DNA from: Enterovibrio gelatinilyticus
GTDB taxonomy: Bacteria > Pseudomonadota > Gammaproteobacteria > Enterobacterales > Vibrionaceae
Assembly: GCF_028683095.1 (NCBI RefSeq)
Contig: NZ_JAJUBC010000006.1
Location: 124,001 to 188,000 of the forward strand
Direction: 5' to 3'
DNA length: 64,000 nucleotides
A program made the position numbers and the translations under genes. Below are positions 8,733-20,342 of this stretch, piece by piece. Each line of letters opens with the position of its first letter. The stretch's first letter is position 1. Under the pieces are notes generated by a model. It made no database searches. It had not been told where the DNA came from and worked only from the letters and a program-made list of their open reading frames with translations.

Positions 8733-9491
8733 ATGTCCGCATCCTTGATAACGCTAAATAACGTCTCGGTCATCTTTGATGGCAGAAGTGTACTCGATCG
8801 CGTCACGTTCTCTCTTCATAGAGATAAAATCACCACCTTGATCGGCCCTAATGGTGCAGGTAAATCTACGCTAGTAAAAACCGTTATTGGGCTAAATTCG
8901 CCAAGCGAGGGGACCATTGTACGGCAAGGAAATATCACCATCGGCTATGTTCCCCAAAAGTTGCAACTTAATGAGAGCCTGCCATTGCGCGTTGATCGTT
9001 TTCTTAAGTTGAGCCCAAAAGCGACAGCTTCGAGCATTCAAGACGCATTGAGTTTGGTAGGCGCGACTAAGTTACTGCATGCCAACATGCACACTCTTTC
9101 TGGCGGTGAGATGCAACGCATTTTGCTTGCGAGTGCCGTATTGAAGAAGCCTGATCTATTGGTGCTTGATGAGCCCGTACAAGGTGTAGATGTCGCGGGT
9201 CAGCTAGAGTTATATAGCCTGATCGCCAAACTCAAAGAAACACTTCGTTGCGGAATATTGATGGTTTCTCACGATTTGCATTTGGTCATGGCCAAAACCG
9301 ATGAGGTTATCTGTCTGCAACATCACATCTGCTGCTCTGGTGCGCCAGACGCCATCTCAACACACCCAGAATATGTGGCACTTTTTGGTCGAAAAGAGAG
9401 TGAACAATTAGCTCTATACCACCACCATCATAATCACGACCACGATTTATCTGGTAATCCTGTAGGTCCTTGTCAGCACGGAGATCATTAA
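8733..9491 (+). CDS. znuC: ZnuC, ATPase of the zinc importer
   Basis: A 252-residue ABC ATPase. Walker [10 protein letters not shown] is at about 39-47, the signature LSGGEMQR near 124-131, and Walker B LLVLDEP near 144-150, with a switch histidine in MVSHDLH. The C-terminus has a histidine-rich stretch (HHHHNHDHD) that could bind metal. The gene is followed one base later by znuB. Confidence 0.95.
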   Translation: MSASLITLNNVSVIFDGRSVLDRVTFSLHRDKITTLIGPNGAGKSTLVKTVIGLNSPSEGTIVRQGNITIGYVPQKLQLNESLPLRVDRFLKLSPKATASSIQDALSLVGATKLLHANMHTLSGGEMQRILLASAVLKKPDLLVLDEPVQGVDVAGQLELYSLIAKLKETLRCGILMVSHDLHLVMAKTDEVICLQHHICCSGAPDAISTHPEYVALFGRKESEQLALYHHHHNHDHDLSGNPVGPCQHGDH

Positions 9492-9492
9492 G

Positions 9493-10278
9493 GTGTTTGA
9501 ATTTCTTGCCGTGCCCCTGTTTGCAGGCATTTTGATAGCCGCCGCTGTTGGCCCTTTGGGTTCTTTCGTGGTTTGGCGAAAAATGGCGTACTTTGGTGAC
9601 ACCCTCGCACATGCTTCTTTATTTGGGCTGGCCCTCGGATTCATGCTGCAAGTCAGCCTCAATCTAGCGTTGATCGCGAGTTGTTTAACAATCGCCATTT
9701 TGCTTGTTGCCCTTCAACGGAAAAGTAGCGTATCGACCGACACATTACTCGGGATCATTGCGCATACCTCCCTTTCACTCGGATTGGTTTCTATCAGTTT
9801 CGTTGATGATTTACGCGTCGACCTTATGTCGTACCTGTTCGGTGATTTGCTATCAGTGACCTTTGCTGACCTTAGCCTAATTGCTGCAGGTTGCGCTTTT
9901 GTATCCATCGCGCTTTATCTGCTATGGCGACCTTTACTTGCGATTACAGTGAATGAAGACATGGCACGTGTCGATGGGTACAACGTTGACCGTTTGAAGC
10001 TTATCTTAATGTTAATGGTTGGACTCGTCATTGCCATTGCCATGAAGTTCGTTGGTGCGTTGATTATTACCTCGCTCATGATCATCCCTGCCGCCACCGC
10101 ACGACGCTTTGCTGTCAGCCCCGAGCAAATGGCGATGCTAGCCAGTGGTATAGGCATGATATCTGTCGTCGGAGGCATTGCCCTTTCGTGGTTCAAAGAC
10201 ACGCCCGCAGGTCCTTCTGTTGTCGTTGTTGCAGGGCTTCTTTTCTTTCTCAGTCAGTTTCGCAAACAGGTTGAATAA
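9493..10278 (+). CDS. znuB: ZnuB, membrane permease of the zinc importer
   Basis: A 261-residue ABC-3 family permease with about eight hydrophobic helices and the family's conserved KFVGALIITSLMIIPAATAR block near 180-199. It starts at GTG one base after the znuC stop, so it is translationally coupled. It ends before a terminator shared with sucD. Confidence 0.95.
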   Translation: MFEFLAVPLFAGILIAAAVGPLGSFVVWRKMAYFGDTLAHASLFGLALGFMLQVSLNLALIASCLTIAILLVALQRKSSVSTDTLLGIIAHTSLSLGLVSISFVDDLRVDLMSYLFGDLLSVTFADLSLIAAGCAFVSIALYLLWRPLLAITVNEDMARVDGYNVDRLKLILMLMVGLVIAIAMKFVGALIITSLMIIPAATARRFAVSPEQMAMLASGIGMISVVGGIALSWFKDTPAGPSVVVVAGLLFFLSQFRKQVE

Positions 10279-10318
10279 ATTTCATCACTCATCAACCTAA
10301 CTACTAGGCTCAAAACAC

Positions 10319-10348
10319 AAAAAAACCGCTCTAAAGAGCGGTTTTTAT
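10319..10348. terminator. Bidirectional terminator between znuB and sucD
   Basis: The stem CCGCTC/GAGCGG, with an A-run on the left and a T-run on the right, serves znuCB on plus and the sdh-suc operon on minus. Confidence 0.88.
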
Positions 10349-10400
10349 CTTTCAGCGTATCCGAACTTTCAGCTTATCCGAAGATAGCGTGCTCGTAATA

Positions 10401-11273
10401 TTACCAGCCAGTGCTCTCGCGCAGTGCTTTGCCGATGTCAGCAAGGCTCTTAACTGTTTTCACACCAGCCGCTTCAAGTGCTGCGAATTTGTCTTCCGCA
10501 GTACCTTTACCACCAGAGATGATCGCACCAGCGTGACCCATGCGCTTACCTGGAGGTGCGGTAACGCCAGCAATGTAAGAAACAACAGGCTTAGTGACGT
10601 TGTCTTTGATGTAAGCAGCAGCTTCTTCTTCTGCAGTACCACCGATTTCACCGATCATAACGATCGCTTCAGTCGCAGGATCCTTTTCGAACATTTCTAA
10701 AATGTCGATGAAGTTAGAACCTGGGATTGGGTCACCACCAATACCTACACAAGTAGATTGGCCGAAACCTTCATCAGTCGTTTGCTTAACAGCTTCATAA
10801 GTCAACGTACCTGAGCGCGATACGATGCCCACTTTGCCCGGCTTATGAATGTGACCCGGCATGATACCGATTTTACATTCGCCTGGTGTGATAACGCCTG
10901 GGCAGTTAGGACCAATCATACGAACGCCAGCTTGATCTAGCTTCACTTTCACTTCTAGCATGTCCAAAGTAGGAATACCTTCAGTGATAGTCACAATAAG
11001 CTCAACGCCTGCATCGATAGCTTCTAGGATTGCATCTTTACAGAATGGTGCTGGAACGTAGATAACAGATGCAGTCGCACCCGTCGCTTCTACTGCTTCA
11101 GCCACTGTGTTGAACACAGGAAGACCTAGGTGTGTTGTGCCGCCTTTACCAGGAGAAACACCACCTACCATTTGCGTACCGTACTCAAGCGCTTGCTCAG
11201 AGTGGAACGTACCTTGACCACCGGTAAAACCTTGGCAAATAACTTTGGTATCTTTATTGATCAAAACAGACAT
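10401..11273 (-). CDS. sucD: Succinyl-CoA synthetase alpha subunit
   Basis: A 290-residue subunit that binds CoA and carries the phosphohistidine. It starts [24 protein letters not shown] in part, with a CoA-binding Rossmann fold. The active-site histidine lies in [14 protein letters not shown], near residue 248. It is the last gene of sdhCDAB-sucABCD, and its ATG abuts the sucC stop. Confidence 0.98.
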   Translation of the reverse strand: MSVLINKDTKVICQGFTGGQGTFHSEQALEYGTQMVGGVSPGKGGTTHLGLPVFNTVAEAVEATGATASVIYVPAPFCKDAILEAIDAGVELIVTITEGIPTLDMLEVKVKLDQAGVRMIGPNCPGVITPGECKIGIMPGHIHKPGKVGIVSRSGTLTYEAVKQTTDEGFGQSTCVGIGGDPIPGSNFIDILEMFEKDPATEAIVMIGEIGGTAEEEAAAYIKDNVTKPVVSYIAGVTAPPGKRMGHAGAIISGGKGTAEDKFAALEAAGVKTVKSLADIGKALRESTGW

Positions 11274-12439
11274 TATTTGCCCTCCGCTGCAGCAACAACT
11301 TTATCAGCTGCTTCAGTCAGTGAGGTCGCAGCAATAATGTTCAGGCCGCTATCGGCCAATTTTTGAGTTCCAAGTTCTGCGTTGTTACCTTCAAGGCGAA
11401 CAACAACAGGTACCTTAACGCCTACCTCTTCAACCGCACCAATGATGCCGTCTGCAATCAGGTCACAACGTACAATACCGCCGAAGATGTTCACCAAAAC
11501 GGCTTTTACATTATCGTCAGATAGGATGATTTTGAATGCTTCTGTTACACGCTCTTTCGTCGCGCCGCCACCAACATCCAAGAAGTTTGCAGGGCTACCG
11601 CCGTGCAGGTTTACGATATCCATCGTACCCATTGCAAGGCCAGCACCGTTAACCATACAGCCAATGCTGCCGTCTAGTGCCACGTAGTTCAGTTCCCACT
11701 GAGCTGCGTGCGCTTCACGAGCATCATCTTGGCTAGGATCGTGCATTTCACGTACTTTTGGCTGACGGTATACAGCGTTGCTGTCGATAGTCAGTTTTGC
11801 GTCTAGGCAGTGCAAGTTTCCTTGGTCAGTGATAACCAATGGGTTAACTTCAACAAGCGCAACGTCACGCTCGATGAACAACTGAGCGATACCCATGAAA
11901 ATTTTGGTGAACTGCTTGATCTGATCGCCTTGCAAACCTAGTTTGAATGCAAGTTGACGGCCTTGGTATGGCTGAGGACCAACCAATGGATCGATGGCAG
12001 CTTTGTGGATAAGCTCCGGCGTTTCTTCCGCAACTTTCTCGATTTCCACACCACCTTCAGTAGATGCCATGAAAACAACGCGACGTGTGCCACGGTCTAC
12101 AACCGCGCCCAAATAAAGCTCTTTAGCAATATCTGTGCACTCTTCAACCAAAATCTTGCTTACAGGTTGGCCATTTGCATCTGTTTGATAAGTTACTAGG
12201 TTTTTACCCAGCCAGTCATGTGCAAACGCTTTAATTTCTTCTTTGTCGCTAACAAGCTTTACGCCGCCCGCTTTACCGCGGCCACCAGCGTGTACTTGGC
12301 ATTTAACGACCCATTTGTCGCCGCCAATCTTGTCAGCAGCTTCGGCTGCTTCTTGAGGAGTGTCACAAGCATACCCTTCTGATACAGGCAGCCCGTATTC
12401 AGCAAACAGCTGTTTTGACTGATATTCGTGCAGATTCAT
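11273..12439 (-). CDS. sucC: Succinyl-CoA synthetase beta subunit
   Basis: A 388-residue ATP-grasp subunit that converts succinyl-CoA plus NDP and phosphate to succinate, CoA and NTP, together with SucD. It opens [19 protein letters not shown], with a glycine-rich nucleotide loop [11 protein letters not shown] near 51-61. The phosphohistidine-contacting end has [14 protein letters not shown]. The stop overlaps the start of sucD by one base. Confidence 0.98.
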   Translation of the reverse strand: MNLHEYQSKQLFAEYGLPVSEGYACDTPQEAAEAADKIGGDKWVVKCQVHAGGRGKAGGVKLVSDKEEIKAFAHDWLGKNLVTYQTDANGQPVSKILVEECTDIAKELYLGAVVDRGTRRVVFMASTEGGVEIEKVAEETPELIHKAAIDPLVGPQPYQGRQLAFKLGLQGDQIKQFTKIFMGIAQLFIERDVALVEVNPLVITDQGNLHCLDAKLTIDSNAVYRQPKVREMHDPSQDDAREAHAAQWELNYVALDGSIGCMVNGAGLAMGTMDIVNLHGGSPANFLDVGGGATKERVTEAFKIILSDDNVKAVLVNIFGGIVRCDLIADGIIGAVEEVGVKVPVVVRLEGNNAELGTQKLADSGLNIIAATSLTEAADKVVAAAEGK

Positions 12440-12491
12440 GATGTTCTATCCGTGTCTATTTTCCATTTTATAGGTCTAATTTGCTTTCCAC

Positions 12492-12514
12492 ACAGGGGAC
12501 GTCATGTCCCCTGT
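12492..12514. other. Perfect 9-bp stem-loop between sucB and sucC
   Basis: ACAGGGGAC / GTCCCCTGT with a 5-base loop sits in the 96-bp sucB-sucC spacer. No T-run follows on the minus strand, so it is more likely an mRNA processing or stability element than a terminator. Confidence 0.6.
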
Positions 12515-12535
12515 TACCGACAGAAGCCGGACTAC

Positions 12536-13753
12536 TTATACGTCAAGCAGCAAACGCGTTGGGTCTTCTAAAAGCTCTTTAATGGTAACCAAGAAACCCA
12601 CGGACTCGCGTCCGTCGATCAAGCGGTGATCATAAGAAAGAGCAAGGTACATCATAGGAAGGATTTCAACCTTACCATCAACCGCCATAGGACGGTCTTG
12701 GATCTTGTGCATACCAAGAATAGCAGCTTGTGGTGGGTTGATGATCGGGGTAGACATCAGCGAACCAAATACGCCACCGTTAGTAATCGTGAAATTACCG
12801 CCAGTCAGATCTTCGACAGTTAATTTTCCGTCACGACCTTTAATAGCTAACTCTTTGATGCCCTTTTCGATGTCTGCCAAGCCAAGACGATCACAGTCAC
12901 GAAGAACTGGGGTTACCAGACCACGTGGCGTTGAAACAGCCATGCTGACATCAAAGAAGTTATGGTAAACGATTTCTTCACCATCGATAGATGCGTTGAC
13001 TTCTGGGTAGCGTTTTAACGCTTCAACCACGGCTTTCACGTAGAAAGACATGAAACCAAGACGGATACCATGACGCTCTTCAAACACATCTTTGTACTGC
13101 TTACGAATGTCCATGATTGGCTTCATGTTCACTTCGTTAAACGTTGTTAGCATCGCAGTGCTGTTCTTCGCTTCAAGCAAACGCTCAGCAACACGCTTGC
13201 GAAGACGTGTCATAGGGACACGTTTTTCGCTGCGGTGACCCAATGATGGCGTTTCGTCTTTCACTTGAGCAGGGGCAGCCGCCGCCGGAGCAGCAGAACC
13301 ATTTTTCAAGAACGCATCAATATCTTCACGGGTGATACGACCGCCAACACCTGTGCCTTTAACTTGGTCAGGGTTCAGATTGTTCTCTGCAAGTAGGCGA
13401 CGTACAGCTGGGCTAAGTGCGTCATTTTGCTCGTCAGTCAGCGCGGCCGTGTGGCGTTTGTCTGGCGATGATTCAGAAGATGCTGGAACATCCTGTGTAG
13501 GCTCACCAGCAACAGCGCCCGCCTTTAACTTAGCGATAAGCTGCTTTGAAAGCACCGTGGCGCCTTCTTCTTCAATAATAGCTTCCAACACGCCATCTTC
13601 AGGTGCAGGCACTTCAAGAACCACTTTATCGGTCTCGATGTCGACCAAAACTTCGTCGCGTGAAACGGCGTCGCCTGGTTTTTTGTGCCAAGTTGCAACT
13701 GTCGCATCTGCAACAGACTCAGGTAGGTCGGGAACCAGAATTTCGATTGTCAT
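12536..13753 (-). CDS. sucB: Dihydrolipoyl succinyltransferase (E2 of 2-oxoglutarate dehydrogenase)
   Basis: A 405-residue E2 core protein. The lipoyl domain spans about 2-77, with the lipoyl lysine in [11 protein letters not shown] (about 43). The peripheral-subunit-binding domain covers about 110-147 ([13 protein letters not shown]...GGRITREDI), followed by an Ala/Pro linker. In the catalytic domain, the active-site His-Asp pair is in [16 protein letters not shown] near 373-388. Its E3 partner lpd is not in this window, as expected where lpd sits with aceEF. Confidence 0.98.
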   Translation of the reverse strand: MTIEILVPDLPESVADATVATWHKKPGDAVSRDEVLVDIETDKVVLEVPAPEDGVLEAIIEEEGATVLSKQLIAKLKAGAVAGEPTQDVPASSESSPDKRHTAALTDEQNDALSPAVRRLLAENNLNPDQVKGTGVGGRITREDIDAFLKNGSAAPAAAAPAQVKDETPSLGHRSEKRVPMTRLRKRVAERLLEAKNSTAMLTTFNEVNMKPIMDIRKQYKDVFEERHGIRLGFMSFYVKAVVEALKRYPEVNASIDGEEIVYHNFFDVSMAVSTPRGLVTPVLRDCDRLGLADIEKGIKELAIKGRDGKLTVEDLTGGNFTITNGGVFGSLMSTPIINPPQAAILGMHKIQDRPMAVDGKVEILPMMYLALSYDHRLIDGRESVGFLVTIKELLEDPTRLLLDV

Positions 13754-13781
13754 ATCGTTTTTTTCCTTAATTTTCTAGTTC

Positions 13782-16592
13782 TTAATTCAAGGTAAGCGCG
13801 TCTTCTATCAACGCTTTTTGTTGTTTTAAATGCACAGACATGTAACCAACAGCAGGCGATGCAGACGCTGCGCGTCCCGCATAACTCAACGTGGCATCCG
13901 CCGGAATGGCCAATCGGAAATTGTGCTGGCTACTATACCAAGCGCCTTGGTTTTGAGGCTCTTCTTGGCACCACACAAAGTCTTTTGCATTCACAAATTG
14001 GCTAATCACAGCTTGCAAGTCCTCTTTCGGGAACGGGTATAGCTGCTCAATACGCACAATGGCGACATCTTTAATTTCTTCTTTGCGTCTGGTTTCTAGC
14101 AGGTCGTAGTAAACCTTACCTGAACACAGAACCACACGTTTCACTGCAGCTGCATCCAGATCATCTACTTCACCAATCGCACTTTGGAAATTCCCCTCAG
14201 CAAGATCTTCTAGTGACGAAGTACACAATGGATGACGCAACAATGATTTTGGAGACATCACAACAAGTGGACGACGCATAGGGCGAAGCACTTGGCGACG
14301 AATCATGTGGTAAATCTGTGCAGGCGTAGACGGCACACACACTTGCATATTTTGCTCTGCACAAAGCTGCAAGTAACGCTCTAAGCGAGCAGATGAATGC
14401 TCTGGGCCCTGACCTTCATATCCGTGCGGTAGCAACATGGTTAAACCACACATGCGGCCCCATTTCTGCTCACCAGAACTAATAAATTGGTCGATAACAA
14501 CTTGAGCACCGTTTGCGAAGTCACCAAACTGTGCTTCCCAAACCGTCAAGCCGCCTGGCTCTGCGGTGGTATAGCCATATTCAAACGCCAATACCGCTTC
14601 TTCAGACAAAACAGAGTCAAACACTTGGAATGGGCCTTGTTTGTCATGAACATTGGAAAGCGGGATATAGGTGCTTGCGTCAGTTTGATTGTGCAGCACA
14701 GCGTGACGGTGGAAGAATGTGCCACGGCCTGCGTCTTGACCACTGATACGAATGCGTTTGCCTTCATCGACAATCGTTGCATAAGCAAGAGTTTCTGCCA
14801 TACCCCAATCCAAGGCTTTTTCACCGTTAACCATCGAAATACGATCGTTATTAAGTTTGCTAACTCGGCTATGAAGCTTATGACTTTCTGGGTATTGGGT
14901 AACACGATGACCAAGCTCAACTAGGCGTTTCATGTCGAACGTATTCGGCCATTCAACAGTCCAGTCATGCCCTAGGTAAGGAGACCAATCCACAGAGTGC
15001 AACGCCATAGGGCGATACTCTTTTGTAACATGCTCACCACGATCAAGTGCATCGCGATATTCATTGATGAGATAAGTCGCTTTTTCTAGGTCAGCAACAT
15101 TTTGATCAACCAGCACATCTGCATAAATTTTACGTGGCGTTGGGTGCTTTTTGATTTTTTGGTACATCAGAGGCTGAGTTGCATTCGGCTCATCAGCTTC
15201 ATTGTGACCATGGCGGCGGTAGCAGACCAAATCAATTACAACATCACGTTTAAAGGTATTCCGATAATCTAACGCGAGGCGAGAAACAAACGCGACAGCC
15301 TCTGGATCATCAGCATTCACGTGCAGGATCGGAGCCTGAACCATTTTTGCGATGTCCGTACAATACTGCGTCGAGCGCGTATCGTTCGGGTTGGACGTTG
15401 TAAAACCAATCTGGTTATTCACGACGATGCGAATCGTGCCACCCACGCGGAAACCGCGAGCTTGTGACATGTTGAACGTTTCTTGAACAACGCCCTGACC
15501 TGCAATCGCTGAGTCACCATGGATTGTAATTGGTAATACAGTCGAACCGTCTTTATCGCCTAAACGATCTTGACGAGCTCGAACTGAACCAATAACAACT
15601 GGGTTAACGATCTCAAGATGCGATGGGTTAAACGCCATCACCAAGTGAACATCACCACCAGGGGTTGCAAAGTCACAAGAGAAACCTTGGTGATATTTCA
15701 CATCACCCGTACCCCATGATTCGCCATGCTTGCCTGCAAACTCGTCAAACAGTTCTGACGGTTTTTTACCGAGAACGTTAACCAGCATATTCAGACGACC
15801 ACGGTGAGCCATACCGACGACAACTTCACGAGCGCCGTTCGCTCCCGCTTGGCGAATAATTTCTTTCACCATAGGGATAAGCGCATCACCGCCTTCTAGA
15901 GAGAAGCGTTTCGCACCCGGGAATTTGGCACCTAAGTAGCGCTCCAAACCTTCCGCAGCCGTTAATTCTTCAAGCAACGTCATTTTCTCGTCGTCTGAAA
16001 ACTCGGGCTGACCGACAACAGATTCCAAGCGCTGTTGAAGCCAACGTTTTTCATCGGTGTCAGTAATGTGCATGTATTCTGCGCCAATCGACCCACAATA
16101 GGTCTTGTTCAACGCATTATAAAGATCGGCAAGTTTCATGCTCTCTTGCCCAATGGCAAAAGAACCTACATTGAAAGTCTCTTCGAAATCTTCTTGGGTG
16201 AGAGAGTGAAAGGAAGGATCCAGATCTGGAACGCGTTCACGTTGCCAAATACCTAATGGGTCCAATGTTGCTTGTTGGTGTCCACGAAAACGATAAGCAT
16301 TGATTAACTGCAATACTTTAACTTGTTTTGCGTCGACATCCGGATCACTGACTGAGGCACTATAATGCGCTGTCTCGGTTGCTAGCCTTCGGAAGTATTC
16401 ACGAACTCGTGAGTGGGGTTGCTCTGGTGCGTTGCCATTCACAGCAGGCAGTTGTTGGAACACTGCGCGCCATTCGCTATCTACAGACTCGGGGTCACTG
16501 AGGTACAGTTCGTAGAGGTCTTCTACGTAAGTTGCATTGGCGCCAGCCAAATGAGAAGACTCTAACCAAGCCTTCATCACGCCATTTTGCAT
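13782..16592 (-). CDS. sucA: 2-oxoglutarate dehydrogenase E1 component
   Basis: A 936-residue thiamine-diphosphate enzyme that decarboxylates 2-oxoglutarate and succinylates SucB. Visible blocks are the N-terminal SucB-binding segment, MAHRGRLNMLVNVLGKKPSE, GDSAIAGQGVVQETFNMS and the late transketolase-like PYR domain ending in a conserved SASPAVGYMSVHLKQQ tail. Length matches the family. It lies 28 bases upstream of sucB. Confidence 0.98.
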   Translation of the reverse strand: MQNGVMKAWLESSHLAGANATYVEDLYELYLSDPESVDSEWRAVFQQLPAVNGNAPEQPHSRVREYFRRLATETAHYSASVSDPDVDAKQVKVLQLINAYRFRGHQQATLDPLGIWQRERVPDLDPSFHSLTQEDFEETFNVGSFAIGQESMKLADLYNALNKTYCGSIGAEYMHITDTDEKRWLQQRLESVVGQPEFSDDEKMTLLEELTAAEGLERYLGAKFPGAKRFSLEGGDALIPMVKEIIRQAGANGAREVVVGMAHRGRLNMLVNVLGKKPSELFDEFAGKHGESWGTGDVKYHQGFSCDFATPGGDVHLVMAFNPSHLEIVNPVVIGSVRARQDRLGDKDGSTVLPITIHGDSAIAGQGVVQETFNMSQARGFRVGGTIRIVVNNQIGFTTSNPNDTRSTQYCTDIAKMVQAPILHVNADDPEAVAFVSRLALDYRNTFKRDVVIDLVCYRRHGHNEADEPNATQPLMYQKIKKHPTPRKIYADVLVDQNVADLEKATYLINEYRDALDRGEHVTKEYRPMALHSVDWSPYLGHDWTVEWPNTFDMKRLVELGHRVTQYPESHKLHSRVSKLNNDRISMVNGEKALDWGMAETLAYATIVDEGKRIRISGQDAGRGTFFHRHAVLHNQTDASTYIPLSNVHDKQGPFQVFDSVLSEEAVLAFEYGYTTAEPGGLTVWEAQFGDFANGAQVVIDQFISSGEQKWGRMCGLTMLLPHGYEGQGPEHSSARLERYLQLCAEQNMQVCVPSTPAQIYHMIRRQVLRPMRRPLVVMSPKSLLRHPLCTSSLEDLAEGNFQSAIGEVDDLDAAAVKRVVLCSGKVYYDLLETRRKEEIKDVAIVRIEQLYPFPKEDLQAVISQFVNAKDFVWCQEEPQNQGAWYSSQHNFRLAIPADATLSYAGRAASASPAVGYMSVHLKQQKALIEDALTLN

Positions 16593-16656
16593 TGTTATCC
16601 CTTAACCACTTAGTTAACTATTGCTACGACCGGGGGTTAGCCGGCGTTCCTTTTAA

Positions 16657-16674
16657 GCTCCTCTTTCGAGGAGC
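16657..16674. other. Stem-loop between sdhB and sucA
   Basis: A perfect 7-bp stem GCTCCTC/GAGGAGC with a four-base loop (GAAA on the minus-strand transcript). No strong T-run follows, so it is a likely stability or partial attenuation element between the sdh and suc halves of the operon. Confidence 0.5.
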
Positions 16675-16710
16675 CTAAATTTTTGATTTGTGTAGGTACA
16701 GAAGCCAGTA

Positions 16711-17421
16711 TCACACTGCGCGTTTAAGTAGCATTGAGCGAATGTGGCCTATTGCTTTTGTTGGGTTTAATCCTTTAGGACAAACATTTACACAGTTCAT
16801 TATGCTATGGCAACGGAAAACGCTAAAAGCGTCGTCCAGATCGGATAAACGATCATCAGTCGCCGTATCACGGCTGTCAATCAACCAGCGATATGCAGCA
16901 AGTAGTCCTGCAGGTCCAACAAACTTGTCTGGGTTCCACCAAAATGACGGACATGACGTACTACAACATGCACACATAATACATTCGTAGAGTCCATCAA
17001 GGTGGGCGCGATCTTCCGGCGATTGTAAGTTCTCGCGAGCCGGAGGAACGCTCTCGTTAATCAAATACGGCTTAACACGTTCATAGTTTTGATAGAACTG
17101 CGCCATATCAACAACCAAGTCACGAACCACAGGCAAACCCGGCAAAGGACGGATCACAATGCTAGATTTGTCAGTCAACGCTGACAATGGCGTAATACAT
17201 GCGAGGCCATTCTTGCCATTCATGTTTATACCATCCGAGCCACAAACACCTTCACGGCATGAGCGACGGAATGAAAGCGACGGGTCTTGCTCTTTGAGCA
17301 AAATTAGCGCGTCAAGCACCATCATGTCCGAGCCTTCAGGCACTTCAAGGGTGTACCCTTTCATGTGCGGCACGTCATCTACGTCTGGGTTGTAACGGTA
17401 TACAGAAAAATTCAGCTTCAT
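16711..17421 (-). CDS. sdhB: Succinate dehydrogenase iron-sulfur subunit
   Basis: A 236-residue subunit carrying three Fe-S centres. The 2Fe-2S ligands lie in CREGVCGSDGINMNGKNGLA and the following Cys (about 55-75). The 4Fe-4S and 3Fe-4S ligands lie in CIMCACCSTSCP (about 149-160) and CVNVCPKGLNP. It transfers electrons from SdhA to the membrane anchors. Confidence 0.98.
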   Translation of the reverse strand: MKLNFSVYRYNPDVDDVPHMKGYTLEVPEGSDMMVLDALILLKEQDPSLSFRRSCREGVCGSDGINMNGKNGLACITPLSALTDKSSIVIRPLPGLPVVRDLVVDMAQFYQNYERVKPYLINESVPPARENLQSPEDRAHLDGLYECIMCACCSTSCPSFWWNPDKFVGPAGLLAAYRWLIDSRDTATDDRLSDLDDAFSVFRCHSIMNCVNVCPKGLNPTKAIGHIRSMLLKRAV

Positions 17422-17436
17422 GATTATCTACCTCCC

Positions 17437-19203
17437 TTAGTAAGTACGCGCTTTAGGCGGGAACGTATCACGATGGATCGGTTCCATGTTGACATCACGC
17501 TTAGTCATCGCTTCGGTTTCAGGGTTGTAGATGGTGTGGCATAGCCAGTTATCATCATCACGCTCTTGGAAATCAAAACGAGCATGTGCACCACGGCTCT
17601 CTGTACGGTAGTTCGCCGCAACAGCGGTTGAGAACGCAGTTTCCATCAAGTTATCAAGCTCTAGACACTCAACACGTTGGGTGTTGAATTCGCTTGATGT
17701 GTCATCCAAGCGTGCTTCTTTAAGACGCTCACGGATAACTTTAAGTTCTTCTAAACCTTTCGCCATCGCATCACCTTCACGGAATACCGAGAAGTTATTT
17801 TGCATGCATGACTGAAGGTCTTTACGAATTTGAACTGGGTCTTCGCCTTTCTGCGTTGAGTTCCAACGATTTACGCGAGCCAAAGAGGCTTCAATATCAG
17901 ACTCAGACGCATCGCGTGCTTCAGCTTGTGCAGCCAGCGTTTCGCCAAGGTGTAGACCTGTTGCACGACCAAATACCACCAAATCAAGCAACGAGTTACC
18001 ACCCAAACGGTTTGCACCGTGAACAGAGACGCTCGCAATCTCACCACATGCAAACAAACCTTGAATTTCAACGTCGTTGCCATTCGGGTCTTGTTTAATC
18101 GCTTGTCCTGAAATCTGAGTAGGAATGCCGCCCATCATGTAGTGACACGTTGGGATAACAGGAATCGGTTCTTTGATTGGGTCAACGTGAGCAAAGGTAC
18201 GAGACAACTCAAGAATACCCGGCAGACGCGCTTCAAGTACGTCTTTACCCAAGTGATCGAGTTTAAGCTTAAGGTGAGGACCCCAAGGACCATCACAGCC
18301 TCGACCTTCGCGAATCTCTACCATCATTGAACGTGCAACAACGTCACGACCTGCAAGGTCTTTGGCGTTTGGTGCATAACGCTCCATGAAGCGCTCGCCG
18401 TCTTTGTTCAAGAGGTAACCACCTTCACCACGACAACCTTCGGTAACGAGAACACCCGCGCCAGCAATGCCTGTTGGGTGGAATTGCCACATTTCCATGT
18501 CTTGCATTGGTACGCCAGCACGTAGCGCCATACCAACACCATCGCCAGTATTGATGTGAGCATTCGTTGTCGATTGATAGATTCGACCCGCACCACCAGT
18601 GGCTAGAACTGTTGCTTTGGCCTTGAAGTAACAAATTTCGCCACTTTCCATGTCCATCGCTGTAGCGCCAACCACGGCACCGTCTTGGTTTTTCACAAGA
18701 TCTAATGCATACCACTCAGAAAAAATCGTTGTTTTGTTTTTGATGTTCTGTTGGTACAGCGTGTGAAGCAAGGCGTGACCCGTACGGTCGGCAGCAGCAG
18801 CGGTACGAGCAGCTTGCTCACCACCGAATGCTTTTGACTGACCACCAAATGGGCGTTGGTAGATGCTGCCGTCTTCGAAACGTGAAAACGGTAGGCCCAT
18901 TTTCTCGAGCTCGATAACTGACTGAGGACCTGTTTTACACATGTACTCGATCGCATTTTGGTCGCCAATGTAATCAGACCCTTTAACGGTGTCATACATG
19001 TGCCATTCCCAGTTATCTTCGTGGGAGTTACCCAAAGCAACGGTGATACCACCTTGCGCAGACACTGTATGCGAACGTGTTGGAAAAACCTTTGAAAGCA
19101 AAGCACAGGAAAGGCCTTGCTCAGAAATTTGAAGTGCGGCACGCATACCTGCGCCACCCGCACCGATGACGATTGCGTCAAATTCTCTTACTGGAATACT
19201 CAC
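17437..19203 (-). CDS. sdhA: Succinate dehydrogenase flavoprotein subunit
   Basis: A 588-residue FAD subunit that oxidises succinate to fumarate. The N-terminal dinucleotide fold is [15 protein letters not shown], and the FAD-linked histidine is in [17 protein letters not shown], near residue 45. Active-site blocks include [21 protein letters not shown] and [10 protein letters not shown]. Its ATG directly follows the sdhD stop. Confidence 0.98.
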   Translation of the reverse strand: MSIPVREFDAIVIGAGGAGMRAALQISEQGLSCALLSKVFPTRSHTVSAQGGITVALGNSHEDNWEWHMYDTVKGSDYIGDQNAIEYMCKTGPQSVIELEKMGLPFSRFEDGSIYQRPFGGQSKAFGGEQAARTAAAADRTGHALLHTLYQQNIKNKTTIFSEWYALDLVKNQDGAVVGATAMDMESGEICYFKAKATVLATGGAGRIYQSTTNAHINTGDGVGMALRAGVPMQDMEMWQFHPTGIAGAGVLVTEGCRGEGGYLLNKDGERFMERYAPNAKDLAGRDVVARSMMVEIREGRGCDGPWGPHLKLKLDHLGKDVLEARLPGILELSRTFAHVDPIKEPIPVIPTCHYMMGGIPTQISGQAIKQDPNGNDVEIQGLFACGEIASVSVHGANRLGGNSLLDLVVFGRATGLHLGETLAAQAEARDASESDIEASLARVNRWNSTQKGEDPVQIRKDLQSCMQNNFSVFREGDAMAKGLEELKVIRERLKEARLDDTSSEFNTQRVECLELDNLMETAFSTAVAANYRTESRGAHARFDFQERDDDNWLCHTIYNPETEAMTKRDVNMEPIHRDTFPPKARTY

Positions 19204-19551
19204 TTACACACCCCACAAAACGAAAAAGCCAGTCAACAGGTAGACAAAAAGCAAGGCGACGATGCCAAACTGCATCAGTGCACGAAGCAGTGTCGGCTTA
19301 ATGTAATCTGTCAACACTTGCCACATGCCAATCCACGCATGGATAAGCACGCAAACCAGCGCTAGCATAGTAAAGACTTTATTGCTTGTCTGACCCCAGA
19401 ATTCCACCCAACTCAAATAAGTTAGCTCAGGGCCGAACGCAAAAAATCCCACCATGTAAAAGGTGTAAAGCGTCATGATAATGGCAGTAGCACGGATCAA
19501 GATAAAATCGTGAACACCGTTTTTGCCGAAAGAAGATACATGTCCTACCAT
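19204..19551 (-). CDS. sdhD: Succinate dehydrogenase membrane anchor SdhD
   Basis: A 115-residue protein with three transmembrane helices that forms the quinone and heme b site with SdhC. Start [16 protein letters not shown] is chosen because it matches the enterobacterial start and length; an in-frame GTG four codons upstream is also possible. The heme-ligand region is in [16 protein letters not shown]. It overlaps sdhC by seven bases. Confidence 0.95.
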   Translation of the reverse strand: MVGHVSSFGKNGVHDFILIRATAIIMTLYTFYMVGFFAFGPELTYLSWVEFWGQTSNKVFTMLALVCVLIHAWIGMWQVLTDYIKPTLLRALMQFGIVALLFVYLLTGFFVLWGV

Positions 19552-19937
19552 ACTAACCCCCACGCTAAAACAGACAGCACTGCAGTGATGCCGAATGCGA
19601 CTTTCGCGCTCATGTTTCCTGATTCGAGTTCTTCAAAGTACTTCATATCCATCAGCAAGTGACGAATGCCACCGACAATGTGATATGCGAGTGCAGTCAA
19701 GATGCCCCACAGGATGAACTTGGCAAAAAAACTATCGACAATGTCTGCTGCAGCGTCGAAGCCGCTAGGAGAAGATAGTGACAGGCTTAATAACCAAAGA
19801 AGGATGGCGACCGAAACGAAGGTGATAACACCTGATACACGGTGCACGATAGACGCTATCGCTGTGATGGGGAAGCGTATGGTCTGAAGGTCGAGGTTTA
19901 CCGGTCTTGGCTTTGTTACTTTCACGATATGGCCCAC
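19545..19937 (-). CDS. sdhC: Succinate dehydrogenase cytochrome b556 subunit SdhC
   Basis: A 130-residue anchor with three transmembrane helices. [19 protein letters not shown] and HRVSGVITF are family hallmarks, and the heme histidine lies in [17 protein letters not shown] start at 19937 is supported by GGAG about five bases upstream. It is the first gene of the TCA operon, divergent from gltA. Confidence 0.95.
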   Translation of the reverse strand: MGHIVKVTKPRPVNLDLQTIRFPITAIASIVHRVSGVITFVSVAILLWLLSLSLSSPSGFDAAADIVDSFFAKFILWGILTALAYHIVGGIRHLLMDMKYFEELESGNMSAKVAFGITAVLSVLAWGLVW

Positions 19938-20342
19938 TCAGCTCCATTGAGCAATTATTGTTATAACACTCTCTGAATTTACATTTCGCGATCGCGCCAG
20001 ACCTGCAACATCTTTAATTACGTTTTACGAAGGCTTCTGCTATTAACTGCAGATCAAGCTCCGTTTTACGCAGAGAAAATATCGATTTGAGCCCCGAAAC
20101 GCCCCGGCATTATGTAATATCCAGAGACCTGCCGCAGAGTATATGCCCCGTAACATTTAAACACAAACCAATAAAATTGACGGAAATCCCGAAACAGAGC
20201 ATTAACTTAATACGCACATATTTTTGATACTTCCGCACACCCGACAAAGATCACTTCTGTAAATTGACATCTAATGCAGCGATCGGTACAACAACGGGGT
20301 CCGTATCCGGGATAGGATTATATAATAACAAAGGAGAATGTT
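19938..20342. promoter_or_regulatory. Divergent promoter region sdhC / gltA
   Basis: This 405-bp non-coding region lies between two divergent TCA transcripts. The clearest element is a gltA promoter, TTGACA at 20264-20269, a 17-base spacer and TACAAC at 20287-20292. A strong AAAGGAG ribosome site precedes the gltA ATG. No convincing -35/-10 pair for sdhC was found. In relatives ArcA and CRP act here, but I could not pick out their sites. Confidence 0.55.

Noticed and set aside
14487-14924. 145-codon antisense frame inside sucA, with further overlapping frames
   Set aside because: It mirrors a highly conserved coding gene, has no similarity that I recognise, and is typical of shadow frames in strongly codon-biased genes.
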